DNA from: Mycobacterium palustre | GTDB lineage: Bacteria; Actinomycetota; Actinomycetes; Mycobacteriales; Mycobacteriaceae | Direction of reading: 5' to 3' | Length of the DNA: 64,000 nt | Assembly: GCF_002101785.1 (NCBI RefSeq) | Contig: NZ_LQPJ01000102.1 | Span: forward strand, 62,001-126,000 | In this document: in pieces, positions 24,557 to 34,154 of the stretch | How positions within the stretch are numbered: the first letter of the stretch is position 1 | Layout: each line of letters starts with the position of its first letter | The notes under the pieces: generated by a model | The model's input: only the letters and a program-made list of their open reading frames with translations | Databases searched by the model: none | Told to the model about the DNA's origin: nothing | Made by a program: the position numbers and the translations under genes

Positions 24557-24638
24557 TGATGACACATCATTAGTTCATGCTGGCTAACGGCTCGTCAGCA
24601 AATGGCAACCACTTCAGCCACCGAGAGAAGCGGAACGC

Positions 24639-25346
24639 CTAAGCCGAGTCGATAGTGCTGGTGGGGACCGGATGTGTGCCGGTGTCGTAGCGGCCCATGT
24701 GTTTGGCGCTGAAGGTATAGGGGCTGTTCTTGTCGAGGTAGCCGAACAACGGAACCATCAAGGCGGCGAAGAAGAGCGTTGTGACGCCGATGCTCTTGCG
24801 CCAGGTGCCGCGGTCGATCGGTCCCTCAGTGCGCAGTGCCCGGATGTAAGTAAGGCCGATCGGAACGTGCAGCAGGCTGGCGGCAAGGAAGCCGGGGCTG
24901 TACTTGGAGCGCGCCAGGGCGGGCATGACTATTCCGTGGTCGACGGCTTGGAAGAGGCCGAACAGCATCGGCGGCAGCCCCAACCATTTGAGCCGGGGGA
25001 AGATGATCGGCGCGAGATAGAAGGGGTATGCGAGGACGGTATTGATGCACAGTGATGATTGCCTGTTCAGCGGGTAATTGCGGGGTTGCTTGCTGCGCAC
25101 GACGCCGGCGTTGAACTGACCGGCGAAGTAGCCGGGGTCGACGTACTCCTCGTATTGGTGGACCGCCAGCGCGAGGGCATTCATCACCGACAGGGCACGC
25201 AGGTTGGTCAGTTGCTTGCGCCCGACCAGCACACTTGCGCCGGCCAGTGCCATCGCAGCGACCGCGCCCACCCGGGGCCACTCCTCGCGGTAGTTGTCGA
25301 GTGACCAAGCCTTCGGTGTCTGCCTGCGTGACCCGGTTGTAGTCAT
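24639..25346 (-). CDS. HXXEE domain membrane protein (copy 2)
   Basis: 235 residues from ATG 25346, with a TAATGT -10 box 6 bases upstream that suggests a leaderless transcript. Several hydrophobic segments are present (about residues 25-45, 50-65, 105-120, 130-145, 180-200). LAVHQYEEYVDPGYF carries the H-x-x-E-E motif, and a second block FQAVDHGIVMPALA parallels GHGIV in copy 1. The family is poorly understood. It stands next to a TetR regulator and the CocE operon. Overall similarity to copy 1 at 7130 is low apart from the motifs. Confidence 0.8.
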   Translation of the reverse strand: MTTTGSRRQTPKAWSLDNYREEWPRVGAVAAMALAGASVLVGRKQLTNLRALSVMNALALAVHQYEEYVDPGYFAGQFNAGVVRSKQPRNYPLNRQSSLCINTVLAYPFYLAPIIFPRLKWLGLPPMLFGLFQAVDHGIVMPALARSKYSPGFLAASLLHVPIGLTYIRALRTEGPIDRGTWRKSIGVTTLFFAALMVPLFGYLDKNSPYTFSAKHMGRYDTGTHPVPTSTIDSA

Positions 25347-25352
25347 GGATGG

Positions 25353-25358
25353 ACATTA
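25353..25358 (-). promoter_or_regulatory. Probable leaderless -10 box for HXXEE copy 2
   Basis: TAATGT on the minus strand, 6 bases before ATG 25346; no Shine-Dalgarno sequence is visible. Confidence 0.45.
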
Positions 25359-25401
25359 TCAAGAGAGCATCACAACCGGAAGGCTGCAGCGTTGCTAACG
25401 C

Positions 25402-26169
25402 CTAGCGCTGCTTGCGCTTTAGTGGTTGTCCATCCCCGGCTCGCCGGGCGGTTCGGCCGTTGACACTTCGAGAACGCCGGCCGCGTTTCTCATTCACCGT
25501 GGCGAGCATCGCTGACGTGCTTGCCGAGACCGGGGCGGTCATGGTCGCGATGAACATGTCCACCAGATTGGAGATGAACAGTTGTGGGTCTTCCGATTGC
25601 TCTGGGCCGTATTTGTCCCAATGGCGCGCGAAATCGGCCAATGAGCGCGCGACGAAAGTCCCCGCAACGGTCATGCGGATGGAGCCGAGCGGTTCTGGCA
25701 ACGGGGCGATGCGGTCGAGAAGCAAAGCCTCGGCCTCACCTATTTCGCCTTCGCCATTCCGGCGGACCAGACGGATTCCGGTCAAATCGGCCCACTGCGG
25801 ATCGCTGATGCGGGTCCCGGCGAACATTTGAGCGAAGAGCTCCACAAATGCGCGATCGCGCCAATCGCCCGTAAGCAGTCTGCCCAAAGGCAGCACGATG
25901 GCCTCCGCCGCGGGCCGCACCCGCTTGGAGGCTCTCGCCCGTTGGACCAGCTCCTCATAGTGCTCGGTAAGGGGTGGCACGAACCGCTGATAGATCGCAC
26001 GGATGAGGCCATCGCGGCCCTCGAAGTGATATTGGATGGCCGAGGTGTTGCGCTGACCGGCGGCTTCATTGATGTCAGCCAGCGTCGTGCCCTCCAACCC
26101 CCGCACCGCCCAAAGCTTGAGCGCAGCGTCTAGCAACTTCTCCCGGGTTGGACCGCCATCTCTTGGCAC
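25402..26169 (-). CDS. TetR family regulator, twin 1
   Basis: 255 residues from GTG 26169. The HTH region is REKLLDAALKLWAVRGLEG, TTLADINEAAGQRNTSAIQYHF; the C-terminal region is FISNLVDMFIATMTAPVSAS. The first 65 residues are identical to the twin at 43891-44667, and the rest is very similar, with drift in the effector pocket region (about 66-80 and 125-165). Because the recognition helix is identical, both should bind the same operator. The promoter has TAAGCT six bases before GTG within the dyad GGTAAGCTACC. It lies upstream, in the same direction, of HXXEE copy 2, and downstream of LLM copy 2. Confidence 0.94.
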   Translation of the reverse strand: MPRDGGPTREKLLDAALKLWAVRGLEGTTLADINEAAGQRNTSAIQYHFEGRDGLIRAIYQRFVPPLTEHYEELVQRARASKRVRPAAEAIVLPLGRLLTGDWRDRAFVELFAQMFAGTRISDPQWADLTGIRLVRRNGEGEIGEAEALLLDRIAPLPEPLGSIRMTVAGTFVARSLADFARHWDKYGPEQSEDPQLFISNLVDMFIATMTAPVSASTSAMLATVNEKRGRRSRSVNGRTARRAGDGQPLKRKQR

Positions 26170-26172
26170 TCA

Positions 26173-26183
26173 GGTAGCTTACC
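26173..26183. promoter_or_regulatory. Leaderless promoter inside a dyad, TetR twin 1
   Basis: On the minus strand GGTAAGCTACC ends 3 bases before GTG 26169. TAAGCT fits a -10 box with 6 bases to the start. The dyad arms GGTA/TACC overlap it, as expected for autorepression. Identical at 43877-43887. Confidence 0.55.
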
Positions 26184-26313
26184 GACCGATGTGAGAATCG
26201 CCCGTTGACCCAAGGCCGCCGGGTCTGGTCCAAATCATTTCCGCACAGCTCTCCGTCTCTTCAGCGCGCTCCAATCGCGACAATGGGGCAGACGGTCGTC
26301 GAGAGCGACGGCC

Positions 26314-27432
26314 TCACTTGCGATCGGCGCTGACGCTTCGTATGTGCGCTGCGCTGGCTTCGGCAAGTTCGTCGAGGTCAACGTTTGTGCCGCGACCGCC
26401 GCCTTTGACGTCGGCGGAGCGCAGAAGCGGAGCGACCTTGGTGCCGATCAGTTCGTGGGAACGGGCCAGGACTTCGGGCGTGAAGCCGCCGAAGTCCGTG
26501 AACGCAAAGAGCGTGCCGAAGCCGCCGGCCTGGCACTGGTCGATGAGCCGTTCGGCCACCGTTTCGGGCGAGCCGATCGCAAAGTCGTCGGGGATATCAA
26601 ACATTTTCAAGATGGCTGGATCCTGGGTTTCGAACATCGATCCAGCGTGGGCTCCGACGAGATCGACTGACTCTTCCCAAATTTCATGGGCCAAAGCGTC
26701 GGTCTCGGCGACGAAGACCCTGCGTCGCAGACCCAACATCGACGGATCGACCCGGACCCCGGCGGCGTCGGCGGCTTCGTAATACCTACCGGCCACCGCG
26801 GTAGCCTTCTCGACGGGATGCCACGCGGTCGCGATCTTGAACCCGCGTTCGGCGGCCCAGGCGGCCGAGTCGGGTGAGAGCACCGTCGTCCATACCGATT
26901 GCCCCGGCCCGAGATGGATTGGCGGTTCGAGCGGAACGTTGTCGAGGTTGTAGAACTCGTCCTGATGGGTTACTCGCTTGCCTGCGATGGCCTTTCTCAG
27001 CAGCTCGGCGCCGCTGTAATAGCGAGGGCGCACCTCCTCCCACGTCATGCCGTCACGCATGGCCTCCGCGGCACCGGCGCCGGGCCCAATGCCGGGTTCG
27101 AACCGGCCGTGGGTCAGGTACCGGAGCATGCCGCACTCCTCGGCGTACCGCCTGACGTTGTTCATCGGCAATACCGTGCCGAGGATGGTGAAGCGCAGCC
27201 TAGTCGTTCGCGCGGCAACCGCGGCAACGAGCAGGTTCGGCGACGGCGACAGAGTACCCGGGTTGAAATGGTGCTCGGCCCAGGTCACGCCATCGAAACC
27301 CCAGGCCTCGCAGCGCACCCAGAGATCGACGTACTGGTCGAAAATCCGCTGATAGTCAGCCTCGGCCAACTCGACGCCGTCCTCTGGCGGCGAGCCGAAA
27401 AAGTAAAATCCCCACGTCGCGATCATGGCCAT
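26314..27432 (-). CDS. LLM class flavin-dependent oxidoreductase (copy 2)
   Basis: 372 residues from ATG 27432, matching the N-terminus of copy 1 (MAMIATWGFYFFG versus MIETWGFYIFG). The luciferase-like barrel is intact: WGFDGVTWAEHHFN, AARTTRLRFTILGTVLPMNNVRRYAEECGML, GRFEPGIGPGAG, and GSPETVAERLIDQCQAGGFGTLFAF. It shares most residues with 16345-17484 and so probably acts on a related substrate. It lies 153 bases after an acyl-CoA ligase gene in the same direction; a T/A-rich stretch at 27507-27525 separates the two. Reductant may be FMNH2 or F420H2. Confidence 0.93.
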   Translation of the reverse strand: MAMIATWGFYFFGSPPEDGVELAEADYQRIFDQYVDLWVRCEAWGFDGVTWAEHHFNPGTLSPSPNLLVAAVAARTTRLRFTILGTVLPMNNVRRYAEECGMLRYLTHGRFEPGIGPGAGAAEAMRDGMTWEEVRPRYYSGAELLRKAIAGKRVTHQDEFYNLDNVPLEPPIHLGPGQSVWTTVLSPDSAAWAAERGFKIATAWHPVEKATAVAGRYYEAADAAGVRVDPSMLGLRRRVFVAETDALAHEIWEESVDLVGAHAGSMFETQDPAILKMFDIPDDFAIGSPETVAERLIDQCQAGGFGTLFAFTDFGGFTPEVLARSHELIGTKVAPLLRSADVKGGGRGTNVDLDELAEASAAHIRSVSADRK

Positions 27433-27585
27433 ACTCTCTGCTGTCGCTTCACCGATCGGCGCGGACCCACACTCGCTCCCCGACATTATCCCGATGGGGC
27501 CCAAGATTTAAATGTAATGCTCTTAAAACGCCTGATGTATCAATGCGGTGTTCTTACCTATGGCCATCGGCGGCGAGCGATCCGG

Positions 27586-29052
27586 TCAGGCGCGTGTGTC
27601 GGCGAGCCGTGCGATTACAGCGTCGCGCACCGCCGATCGCCGCGCCTTCCCCGCATCGTCGCGCAATGGCGCGGCGACGAACTCTACGCTTCGCGGCACC
27701 TTGTATGAGGCGATGCGCTCGGCCAGAAAGTCGATTACCGCGGCTTCGTCAAGGCCCTCGGCTTGCACCAAGGCGTACGGTACTTGGCCGAGGTCGTCGT
27801 CGGGGACGCCGACCACAAGGCAGGACAACACGTCCGGATGGGCCGAAAGGGCGTTCTCGATTTCGGCGGGGTAGACGTTCCGGCCGCCAACGGTGAACAT
27901 ATCCACGCGTCGGTCGTTGAGGTAGAGGAAGCCGTCTTCATCGAAGTAACCGAGATCGCCCAACGAGTCCCACCCATCGCGGGTTTTGGCTGTGGCGCCG
28001 ATGTAGCGGTAGGCGGGCGGGCTGCCCGGCACCGGCCGCATGAAGACTTCGCCCACCACGCCGGGTGGGCACTTCCGGCCTTCGTCGTCGAGGACCTTCA
28101 TCTCGCCTCCGGCCACCTTGCCGACCGAACCGGGGTGCTCTAGCCAATCGCGGCCGCCGATCACCGTGAATGCCTGAGCCTCGGTGCCGCCGTACACTTC
28201 CCAAACTGCATCGGGACCGAGTATCTCGATCCACCGTTTTTTGACACTGGGCGGGCACGGCGCCCCGACATGCCCCATCTGCCGAATCGAGGACAGGTCA
28301 TATGCTGTCGGGTCCTTGTCGTAGACCGCCAACAGTCGATGCATGATCGTCGGCACGGTAAACAGCCAGTCGATACGGTGCTCAGCGACCAGGCGCAAAA
28401 ACTCCGCCGGTTCGAACCGTGGCATGAGCACGATGTGGTGTCCCCTCGTCAGGCCAACCGCGGCGGACATCATTCCGGTGTTGTGGGTCAGCGGCACCGA
28501 TATGAGTTGGGTGTCATCGTCTGTGGCGCCCAGCGCACGACCAAACGGAGCGAGGTCGACGCGGCCGTCGTTGCCGGCTTCGATAAGTTTCGGCCGGCCC
28601 GTGCTGCCCCCGGATGCCATCACCTTCCATGCCGGAGACACCGCCTCGGGCAGCTCGGCGTCAGACAATCCGGGTTCAGGCGTGAATCCCCTCGGGATGC
28701 TGGGGATTTCGCCGTGTGGGTCTGGGCGCCCGACTAGCAGCACTCGGGGGTGCAGCCGCAGGATCGCCTCGAATTCGGCCTCGGGCAGTCGCGGCGATAG
28801 CGGTTGGGGAATCGCCCCGAGCTTCCAGGCTGCGATCGCGGCCTGGAAGAACTCGATTGAGTTCGGTAACGCGATCGTCAGGTAGTCTCCACGGCCCACT
28901 CCCAGTTCGGCATAGGCGCGGGCCAGCCGGTTGGTGGAAGCGTCGAGTTCGCTCCGGGTGATGGTGCGGCCCGCACAGGTGACCGCCGGGTGCTCGGGTG
29001 CCTGCGCGGCCCGCTGCGAAATCTGAACGCCGAGTGGAGGAACGTCTGCCAT
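27586..29052 (-). CDS. AMP-binding acyl-CoA synthetase-like ligase (1)
   Basis: 488 residues from ATG 29052; the longer frame to 29232 is rejected as the added residues do not match the family. VMASGGSTGRPKLIEAG is the P-loop motif of the ANL superfamily, YGGTEAQAF the A5 motif, SLGDLGYFDEDGFLYLNDR the A7-A8 hinge, and AGKARRSAVRD the region of the C-terminal lysine. It would activate a carboxylic acid with ATP and CoA. It ends the operon of FAH-family hydrolase, carboxylesterase, CoA-transferase, hydratase and VOC genes, so its product may feed that pathway. Confidence 0.93.
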   Translation of the reverse strand: MADVPPLGVQISQRAAQAPEHPAVTCAGRTITRSELDASTNRLARAYAELGVGRGDYLTIALPNSIEFFQAAIAAWKLGAIPQPLSPRLPEAEFEAILRLHPRVLLVGRPDPHGEIPSIPRGFTPEPGLSDAELPEAVSPAWKVMASGGSTGRPKLIEAGNDGRVDLAPFGRALGATDDDTQLISVPLTHNTGMMSAAVGLTRGHHIVLMPRFEPAEFLRLVAEHRIDWLFTVPTIMHRLLAVYDKDPTAYDLSSIRQMGHVGAPCPPSVKKRWIEILGPDAVWEVYGGTEAQAFTVIGGRDWLEHPGSVGKVAGGEMKVLDDEGRKCPPGVVGEVFMRPVPGSPPAYRYIGATAKTRDGWDSLGDLGYFDEDGFLYLNDRRVDMFTVGGRNVYPAEIENALSAHPDVLSCLVVGVPDDDLGQVPYALVQAEGLDEAAVIDFLAERIASYKVPRSVEFVAAPLRDDAGKARRSAVRDAVIARLADTRA

Positions 29053-29182
29053 TTCCAGTCGCCCCCTCGGTTTTGAAGATCTTTCGGGCTCGCCGATTAC
29101 GTCGCCGAGCCCGGTCGCACGCCCGCGACGGAGAACCACCATCGTCCAGGCGACAACGGCAGTTACCCGCGGAGAGCCGGTA

Positions 29183-29683
29183 CTAGATATCGGCCAGGGA
29201 TGATTTCCCGTCTGCCGCTTTGACGTATTCACGAACCTGCCGCATGAGCTCGTCCGGCGTCTCCGTCAAGTCCAGCAGCTGACCGAAGGGCTGGACGGCC
29301 GGGATGCCAGTCGGCCAGTAAACCTCTGCAGTATTGCCGTCGGGATCCTCGAAGTAGACGCCGATCGCGTTGCCGTGGGTGATCGTCATCTGGATGGGCA
29401 CCTCCGCGGCGACGAAGCGCTTGTAGTACTCGAGCACGTCTTCGAGCGTCGGGCAGCGGAACGAGACCTGCTGGACTACTTTCGCGCCGGGCGGCGCGTC
29501 ACGCCCGCCGCAGAGGAGGAGCTCATGATGCTCATGATCAGGGCGTGAGCTGAGGAAGACCATCTTCATGTTCGCATCCTCGTCGGTGACCTGTAGCCCT
29601 AGTAGCTCGGTGTAGAACTTCTTGGAGCGCTCGAGGTCGTTCACGAACAAGCCGACATGGCCAAGCTCTGCGATCTGAGGCAT
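29183..29683 (-). CDS. VOC superfamily protein (glyoxalase/extradiol dioxygenase-like)
   Basis: 166 residues from ATG 29683, the start that fits the vicinal-oxygen-chelate fold: ELGHVGLFVNDLERSKKFYTELLGLQV, with His as first metal ligand; EHHELLL, the second; and YFEDPDGNTAEVYW, where the Glu is the third. This would hold a divalent metal. The family includes ring-cleavage dioxygenases, glyoxalases and epimerases. The single short domain suggests a type I dimeric enzyme. It lies 52 bases after the hydratase gene, in the operon. Reaction not assigned. Confidence 0.88.
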   Translation of the reverse strand: MPQIAELGHVGLFVNDLERSKKFYTELLGLQVTDEDANMKMVFLSSRPDHEHHELLLCGGRDAPPGAKVVQQVSFRCPTLEDVLEYYKRFVAAEVPIQMTITHGNAIGVYFEDPDGNTAEVYWPTGIPAVQPFGQLLDLTETPDELMRQVREYVKAADGKSSLADI

Positions 29684-29735
29684 CGGGACCCCTCCGTTCC
29701 TTTCGTGTAGTGGGTTCTCTTTCTGGGGTGCAGGC

Positions 29736-30521
29736 TCACCGGCCGGTGAACCTGGGCGGTCGCTTCTCCCTGAAGGCGGTCTGGCCCTCTGCAAGGTCGG
29801 CCGACCGCATGCAGGCTTCGGCCATCGTTTCCACACGGGCGCGGTCGCGCTGCGCTGGCTCGAGGCGGAGCTGACGGATCGCCGCCTTGCTCGCGGCGAT
29901 CGTCAGCGGCGCGTTCTGGGCGATCTCAGCGGCCAGCGCCATGGTGAACGTGCGCAGTTCATTTGGGTCGACGACGTGGTTGACGAGACCGATGCGAAGT
30001 GCCTCTGCCGCCGAGAGCCGTCGTGCGGAAAAGAGCATCTCGGCCGCCCATGAGCTTCCGACCGCCGCGGCGAGCCCCTCGACGTAGCGGGGCCCCAATC
30101 CCAGCCCCAGCCGAGCCGCCGGGATCGCAAACTGGCTGCCCTCGGCGGCGATGCGAAGGTCCGCGTCGAGTGCCAACATCAGCCCGGCACCGATGCAGTA
30201 TCCGTGGATCATCGCGACGACCGGCTTCTCCAGGCGGTCCCACGCGGCGGCCAGTTCCGCGTCGAATTGTTCGGCCTCGCTGAGGATTTCCGCCGCTGTG
30301 GCGTCTCCCGCCAGCTCGGAGAGGTCGGCGCCGGCGACGAACGCCTCGTCACCGTCCCCCGTCAGGACGACGACTCGCACGGCCGGGTCGTCGTGCACCT
30401 TGTTGACCATGGAGACCAGTGCGCGACGCATGTGCAGCGTCAGCGCGTTCCGCTTGGCCGGGTTGCTGAATGTGATGGTGGCGATCGCCCCATCGATGTC
30501 CAGCAACAACTCGCTCGTCAT
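29736..30521 (-). CDS. Enoyl-CoA hydratase/isomerase family protein
   Basis: 261 residues. NPAKRNALTLHMRRAL, AFVAGADLSELAG and KPVVAMIHGYCIGAGLMLALDADLRIAAEGSQFAIPAARLGLG are crotonase signatures, the last containing the oxyanion-hole Gly and the region of the catalytic Glu. The four-base ATGA overlap with the upstream CoA-transferase shows translational coupling. It would hydrate, isomerise or hydrolyse an acyl-CoA formed by the transferase. The first catalytic Glu typical of hydratases may be missing, as the segment after GPRYVEGLAAAVG lacks a clear match; activity could differ. Confidence 0.93.
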   Translation of the reverse strand: MTSELLLDIDGAIATITFSNPAKRNALTLHMRRALVSMVNKVHDDPAVRVVVLTGDGDEAFVAGADLSELAGDATAAEILSEAEQFDAELAAAWDRLEKPVVAMIHGYCIGAGLMLALDADLRIAAEGSQFAIPAARLGLGLGPRYVEGLAAAVGSSWAAEMLFSARRLSAAEALRIGLVNHVVDPNELRTFTMALAAEIAQNAPLTIAASKAAIRQLRLEPAQRDRARVETMAEACMRSADLAEGQTAFREKRPPRFTGR

Positions 30522-31654
30522 GGCACGCGCCCGGCATCGACGCTGCCGTGCGCGAGCTCGGCGAGCAATTCCTCGGTGTGCTCGCCCGGTCGATACGGCC
30601 CCCGTCGCACGGATGGCTTGGTCTCGGAGAAGTTGAGCGGCGCGCGAAGCACGTTCACCACCCGACCACCCTCGGCGGTGACGGGACAGGACATGTTCAG
30701 GTGCTCGACCTGGGGGTCCGCAAAGACTTCGTCCATCTGGAGCACGGGGCCGCAGGGGACAACGCCGGCCAATTGGTCGACCCACTCGGCGGTGGTCCGG
30801 CTTGCCAGGACGGCCGCCACCCGCTCCTGCAGCCGGTCGGCTGCTTCGCCGTCAACCGCCTCGAGCCCGATCGCCGCCAGCAGGCGGTCGATGCCGCCCA
30901 GGGCCGCCACGTTGACGTAGCCGTCGCTCGTCGCGAGCGTCGATCCTCCCTTGAGCGGCATGCTCGGGTGCGCGTTTCCGGTGGATGCCGGGACCACTCC
31001 GTCGATCAGCCAGCGGACGGCCTGGAAGTCCATCATCGAGATGGCCGTTTCGAGCAGCGAGGTATGCACCCACTGACCCCGACCTGTTCGTTCGCGGGCG
31101 AACAGCGCAGCGATTATTCCTTGGGCGAGCATTTGACCTGTGGCCACGTCGAACACGGCGATGCCCGTTCGCCATGGACCCGATCCGGGCGGACCGGTCA
31201 CGCTCATCAGCCCCGACATGCCCTGGATGACCTGGTCGACCGCGGGACGGTCGGCGTAGGGGCCGTCCTGCCCGAACCCTGACAGGCTCGCGTACACCAG
31301 GCGAGGGTTGCGCTTCATCAACGACTGGGGGTCGATGCCAAGCCGATGCTTCACGCCCGGCCGGAAGTTTTCCACCACCACGTCGCTGCGATCGACCAGC
31401 TCGAGAAAGATTTCGAGGCCCGCGGGCGTCCTCAGATCCAAGGTCATCGATCGCTTGTTGCGGTTGAGATTGACTCCGTCCGACCCGCCGAACGCCGCCG
31501 AGCTCAAGTCGTCCCCGGGCGCGCTGATCTCGACGACGTCGGCACCCAGGTCGGCGAGTTGGCGCGTGCACGTGGGTCCCGCCCGGGCCCGCGTCAGGCC
31601 GAGCACCTTGACGCCCGCGAGCGGACCGGCCGGACTCTGTTGCGGTTGCATCAT
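30518..31654 (-). CDS. Class III CoA-transferase (CaiB/BaiF family)
   Basis: 378 residues from ATG 31654; the esterase TGA at 31659-31657 lies two bases before it. Family marks are GVKVLGLTRARAGPTCTRQLADLGADVVEI, LDLRTPAGLEIFLELV, VVVENFRPGVKHRLGID, YASLSGFGQDGP and ERTGRGQWVHTSLLETAISMM. The catalytic Asp of the family usually lies near this last block; here it reads LLETA, so a Glu may replace it, which I cannot confirm. It would move CoA between carboxylic acids, activating a substrate without ATP. The ATGA overlap couples it to the hydratase. Confidence 0.93.
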   Translation of the reverse strand: MMQPQQSPAGPLAGVKVLGLTRARAGPTCTRQLADLGADVVEISAPGDDLSSAAFGGSDGVNLNRNKRSMTLDLRTPAGLEIFLELVDRSDVVVENFRPGVKHRLGIDPQSLMKRNPRLVYASLSGFGQDGPYADRPAVDQVIQGMSGLMSVTGPPGSGPWRTGIAVFDVATGQMLAQGIIAALFARERTGRGQWVHTSLLETAISMMDFQAVRWLIDGVVPASTGNAHPSMPLKGGSTLATSDGYVNVAALGGIDRLLAAIGLEAVDGEAADRLQERVAAVLASRTTAEWVDQLAGVVPCGPVLQMDEVFADPQVEHLNMSCPVTAEGGRVVNVLRAPLNFSETKPSVRRGPYRPGEHTEELLAELAHGSVDAGRVP

Positions 31655-31656
31655 GG

Positions 31657-33201
31657 TCACCAGTTGGGCGTGCCGCCCGCGAGAGCCAAATCGCCCCAAG
31701 CGCGGCGCTCGACGCCGTAGGCGTCCGGGACGCAAGTTGTGTCGGTGCCGAACACCATCGTTGCCCGTCGCTCGAAGTCGTAAGCGTCCCACCGGGGGAT
31801 ACCTGGGTGGTTGGGGTCGCCGCTGCGAGCGAACGCCACCCACGCGCCGCTGAGCTGGTCGGCAAGGGGCTGCGCGACTGCGATGTCGGTGCGGTGCGGG
31901 TCGAGCAAATCGAAGGTGAACGGCAGATCGCCCGCATGCAACGCCCAGCCCTTGGACGGGTCGGGGTAGGAGAACAGATACGTGTAAACGTTCGCCCGCC
32001 CCCGACCGACGATGGTCTCGGCCAACCGAATCGCAGGCATGCGCCGATTGCAGTCGGAGAGTACGGCGACGAAAATCTCCAACGGCGATGCCGTTGGGCG
32101 GCAGGCACGGTACGTCGGGAGCACGAACTCGGCGGTCTCGCGGCCGATCAGGCGGTCGAGCTCGACCCGCAGGCCGCCCTCGTCGAGCTCGTTGAACCGT
32201 GGTTCGTACAGAAGCGCGACTGCTTCGTCGTCGCGGGTGGCACCCACGATGACGGGGACATCGGACCCCAGACCCGCCTCGATCGCATCGATGGGATCGG
32301 CAGGCACGTCCTGGCCGTCCACCATCGGTTGGAGGGAGAACCCGGTCCCGCTCGCCGCGATGAGGCGGTCGGCGGGCACGCGTTGCAGCTCCCGCACCTG
32401 GTCCTCGCGAAGTCCGAGTGCTCGCATCATCGCGGCGGCCTTGCGCGCGGATACCTCCGGTGCCGGTGCCCGAAGTTGCGCTCCGCTTTGGATTATCACC
32501 CGATGGAAAAGCCCCTTGGCAGCAGGCATGGCCAGCATGAAGGTGCCCTTGCGGCCTCCGCCGGACTGGCCGAACAGCGTCACGTTGTCCGGGTCACCGC
32601 CGAAGCGGACGATGTTGTCTCGCACCCACTCCAGTGCCAGAACGATGTCGAGGACCCCGACGTTGCCGGACCGAGCGAACTTCTCGCCGCCCACCTCGGC
32701 CAGGTTGGAAAACCCCAGCGGCCCGAGTCGGTGATTGATCGACACCACCACGACATCCCCGCGGGTGGCGAGTCGCTCGCCGTCGTAAAAGTGGCTCGTT
32801 CCCGCGCCGATGACCCACGCGCCGGCGTGCAGCCACACCATCACAGGCCGGCCCGCGTCGTCGGCTGCGGGTGTGGTGACGTTCAGGACGAGGCAGGCCT
32901 CACTGGGCCCTTCTTTTCCCGTCCCCGGCAACGGGACGACGTCGTAGCCGCCCAGGTATGCGCGGAGGCCCTGCCGCAACCGCTCGTCGAGCTGAGGCTG
33001 GGGACACGACGGCCCGCTGATGACGGCATCGAAGACCCCGGTCCACGGTTCGGGGGGGCCGGCGGGCGTGAAGCGAGCCGCCCCCCCGGTGGGTGCGCCG
33101 TAGGGGACGCCCAGGAAGCGGCTGACTTTGCCGCGCCGGCGGCCTTGAACATCACCGCTGGTTGTCTTGACGACGACGGGGTTTCCCTCGGTCATCGACA
33201 C
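31657..33201 (-). CDS. Type B carboxylesterase
   Basis: 514 residues from GTG 33201 (ATG 33195 possible). [14 protein letters not shown] and the oxyanion region [30 protein letters not shown], and [21 protein letters not shown] fit the para-nitrobenzyl esterase/acetylcholinesterase family, with Ser in GQSGGG as nucleophile. The usual GESAGG is replaced by GQSGGG and WLHGGG by WLHAGA, both unusual. The catalytic His probably lies in [12 protein letters not shown]. No signal peptide, so intracellular. It follows the FAH-like gene by 20 bases and precedes the CoA-transferase by 2. Confidence 0.9.
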   Translation of the reverse strand: MSMTEGNPVVVKTTSGDVQGRRRGKVSRFLGVPYGAPTGGAARFTPAGPPEPWTGVFDAVISGPSCPQPQLDERLRQGLRAYLGGYDVVPLPGTGKEGPSEACLVLNVTTPAADDAGRPVMVWLHAGAWVIGAGTSHFYDGERLATRGDVVVVSINHRLGPLGFSNLAEVGGEKFARSGNVGVLDIVLALEWVRDNIVRFGGDPDNVTLFGQSGGGRKGTFMLAMPAAKGLFHRVIIQSGAQLRAPAPEVSARKAAAMMRALGLREDQVRELQRVPADRLIAASGTGFSLQPMVDGQDVPADPIDAIEAGLGSDVPVIVGATRDDEAVALLYEPRFNELDEGGLRVELDRLIGRETAEFVLPTYRACRPTASPLEIFVAVLSDCNRRMPAIRLAETIVGRGRANVYTYLFSYPDPSKGWALHAGDLPFTFDLLDPHRTDIAVAQPLADQLSGAWVAFARSGDPNHPGIPRWDAYDFERRATMVFGTDTTCVPDAYGVERRAWGDLALAGGTPNW

Positions 33202-33220
33202 ATAGCTTGTGTATGGTCCG

Positions 33221-34138
33221 TCATGCGCCTCCGGGGCCGACCGCCAGCGCGGGGATCTGAAACCAGGGGAAGCCTTCGTGGTGAGGGCTTTTGGGACCGA
33301 CGCGGCTACGTAGCAACCCGATTCCCTGGATTTCGAACTCGAGCTGGTCGCCGGGGTTCAGGAACCGGCCGGTGCCGGGCTGGCGCATTTCGTCTTCGAG
33401 CGCGACGCCGCCCGGCGTGCCGAACCAGACCTGATCGCCGGAGTGCAGTGCCGAGCGCTTGTCGATCCACTGCAGGCAGCGCTCCACCCCCCACGTCATC
33501 CCGGCTGTCGACTCGTGCTGTCGCACCTCGCCGTTAATCCTCGTGGTCTGCATCAGGTCGGGCTGCTCGTCGCCGCCCAGCTCATCGCGCGTGACGATCC
33601 ACGGACCGAGCGGCTTGGTCGCGTCGATGCCCTTCATCGAGTAGAAGTCGACCGGTGCGTTGGGCAGCATTCCCGTATCGCGGGCGCTGGTATCGCATCC
33701 GATCGTGTAACCGAGCACCGACCTGACAGCCGGCTCGCCGGCCACCAGGGGCTTGCCCAACACACCCACCAACTCGACTTCGTAGTCGAGCATGTCGGTG
33801 ATGGTTGGATACCGAATCTCCTCGTCGGGTCCGATCACGCTTTCCATCGGCACCGTGAAAGACAGTGTGGTGTCCCGACGTGCCTCAGCGGACGCCATCG
33901 GGGTGTGAGAGGCGTAGTTGACACCGATTGCAAAAAGCCGCGCGCTAGGGGCGACGGGGCTGAGCAGCTGGACGTCCGAGAGCGGCACGGATCGTGCGGA
34001 GAGTGGGGCCGCTGCAGCGCCCCCGGTGGTGATCCGTCCAGCCCACTCGTCGAAGGACCCGTCCAGGGGGTGTACGTCGTCACCGACGATCGCGCCCCAC
34101 GACACCTGACCTGCTGCGCGGTAGCGCGCCAGTTTCAT
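33221..34138 (-). CDS. Fumarylacetoacetate hydrolase family protein
   Basis: 305 residues from ATG 34138 (the GTG 9 bases upstream is less likely as GGGG sits before the ATG). [38 protein letters not shown] (metal-binding Glu/Glu/Asp set), [25 protein letters not shown] and [15 protein letters not shown] are hallmarks of the FAH C-terminal fold, which cleaves C-C bonds of diketo acids or hydrates and decarboxylates ring-cleavage products. As the first gene of the minus-strand operon to 27586 it likely acts on a product of ring opening. A 16-base palindrome is 17 bases upstream. Confidence 0.93.
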   Translation of the reverse strand: MKLARYRAAGQVSWGAIVGDDVHPLDGSFDEWAGRITTGGAAAAPLSARSVPLSDVQLLSPVAPSARLFAIGVNYASHTPMASAEARRDTTLSFTVPMESVIGPDEEIRYPTITDMLDYEVELVGVLGKPLVAGEPAVRSVLGYTIGCDTSARDTGMLPNAPVDFYSMKGIDATKPLGPWIVTRDELGGDEQPDLMQTTRINGEVRQHESTAGMTWGVERCLQWIDKRSALHSGDQVWFGTPGGVALEDEMRQPGTGRFLNPGDQLEFEIQGIGLLRSRVGPKSPHHEGFPWFQIPALAVGPGGA

Positions 34139-34154
34139 TCTGAGCACCCCAAAC

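Noticed and set aside
24573..24594. GCTGGCTAACGGCTCGTCAGC as a further TTAG-type operator
   Set aside because: Only one half-site fits; spacing and second arm do not match the TTAGYNNNNRCTAA palindrome.
30852..32108. A 418-codon open frame on the minus strand
   Set aside because: It overlaps the CoA-transferase and esterase genes out of frame, with Arg-rich translation.
31807..33537. A 576-codon open frame on the plus strand
   Set aside because: It lies antisense to the carboxylesterase and FAH genes and has no family motif.
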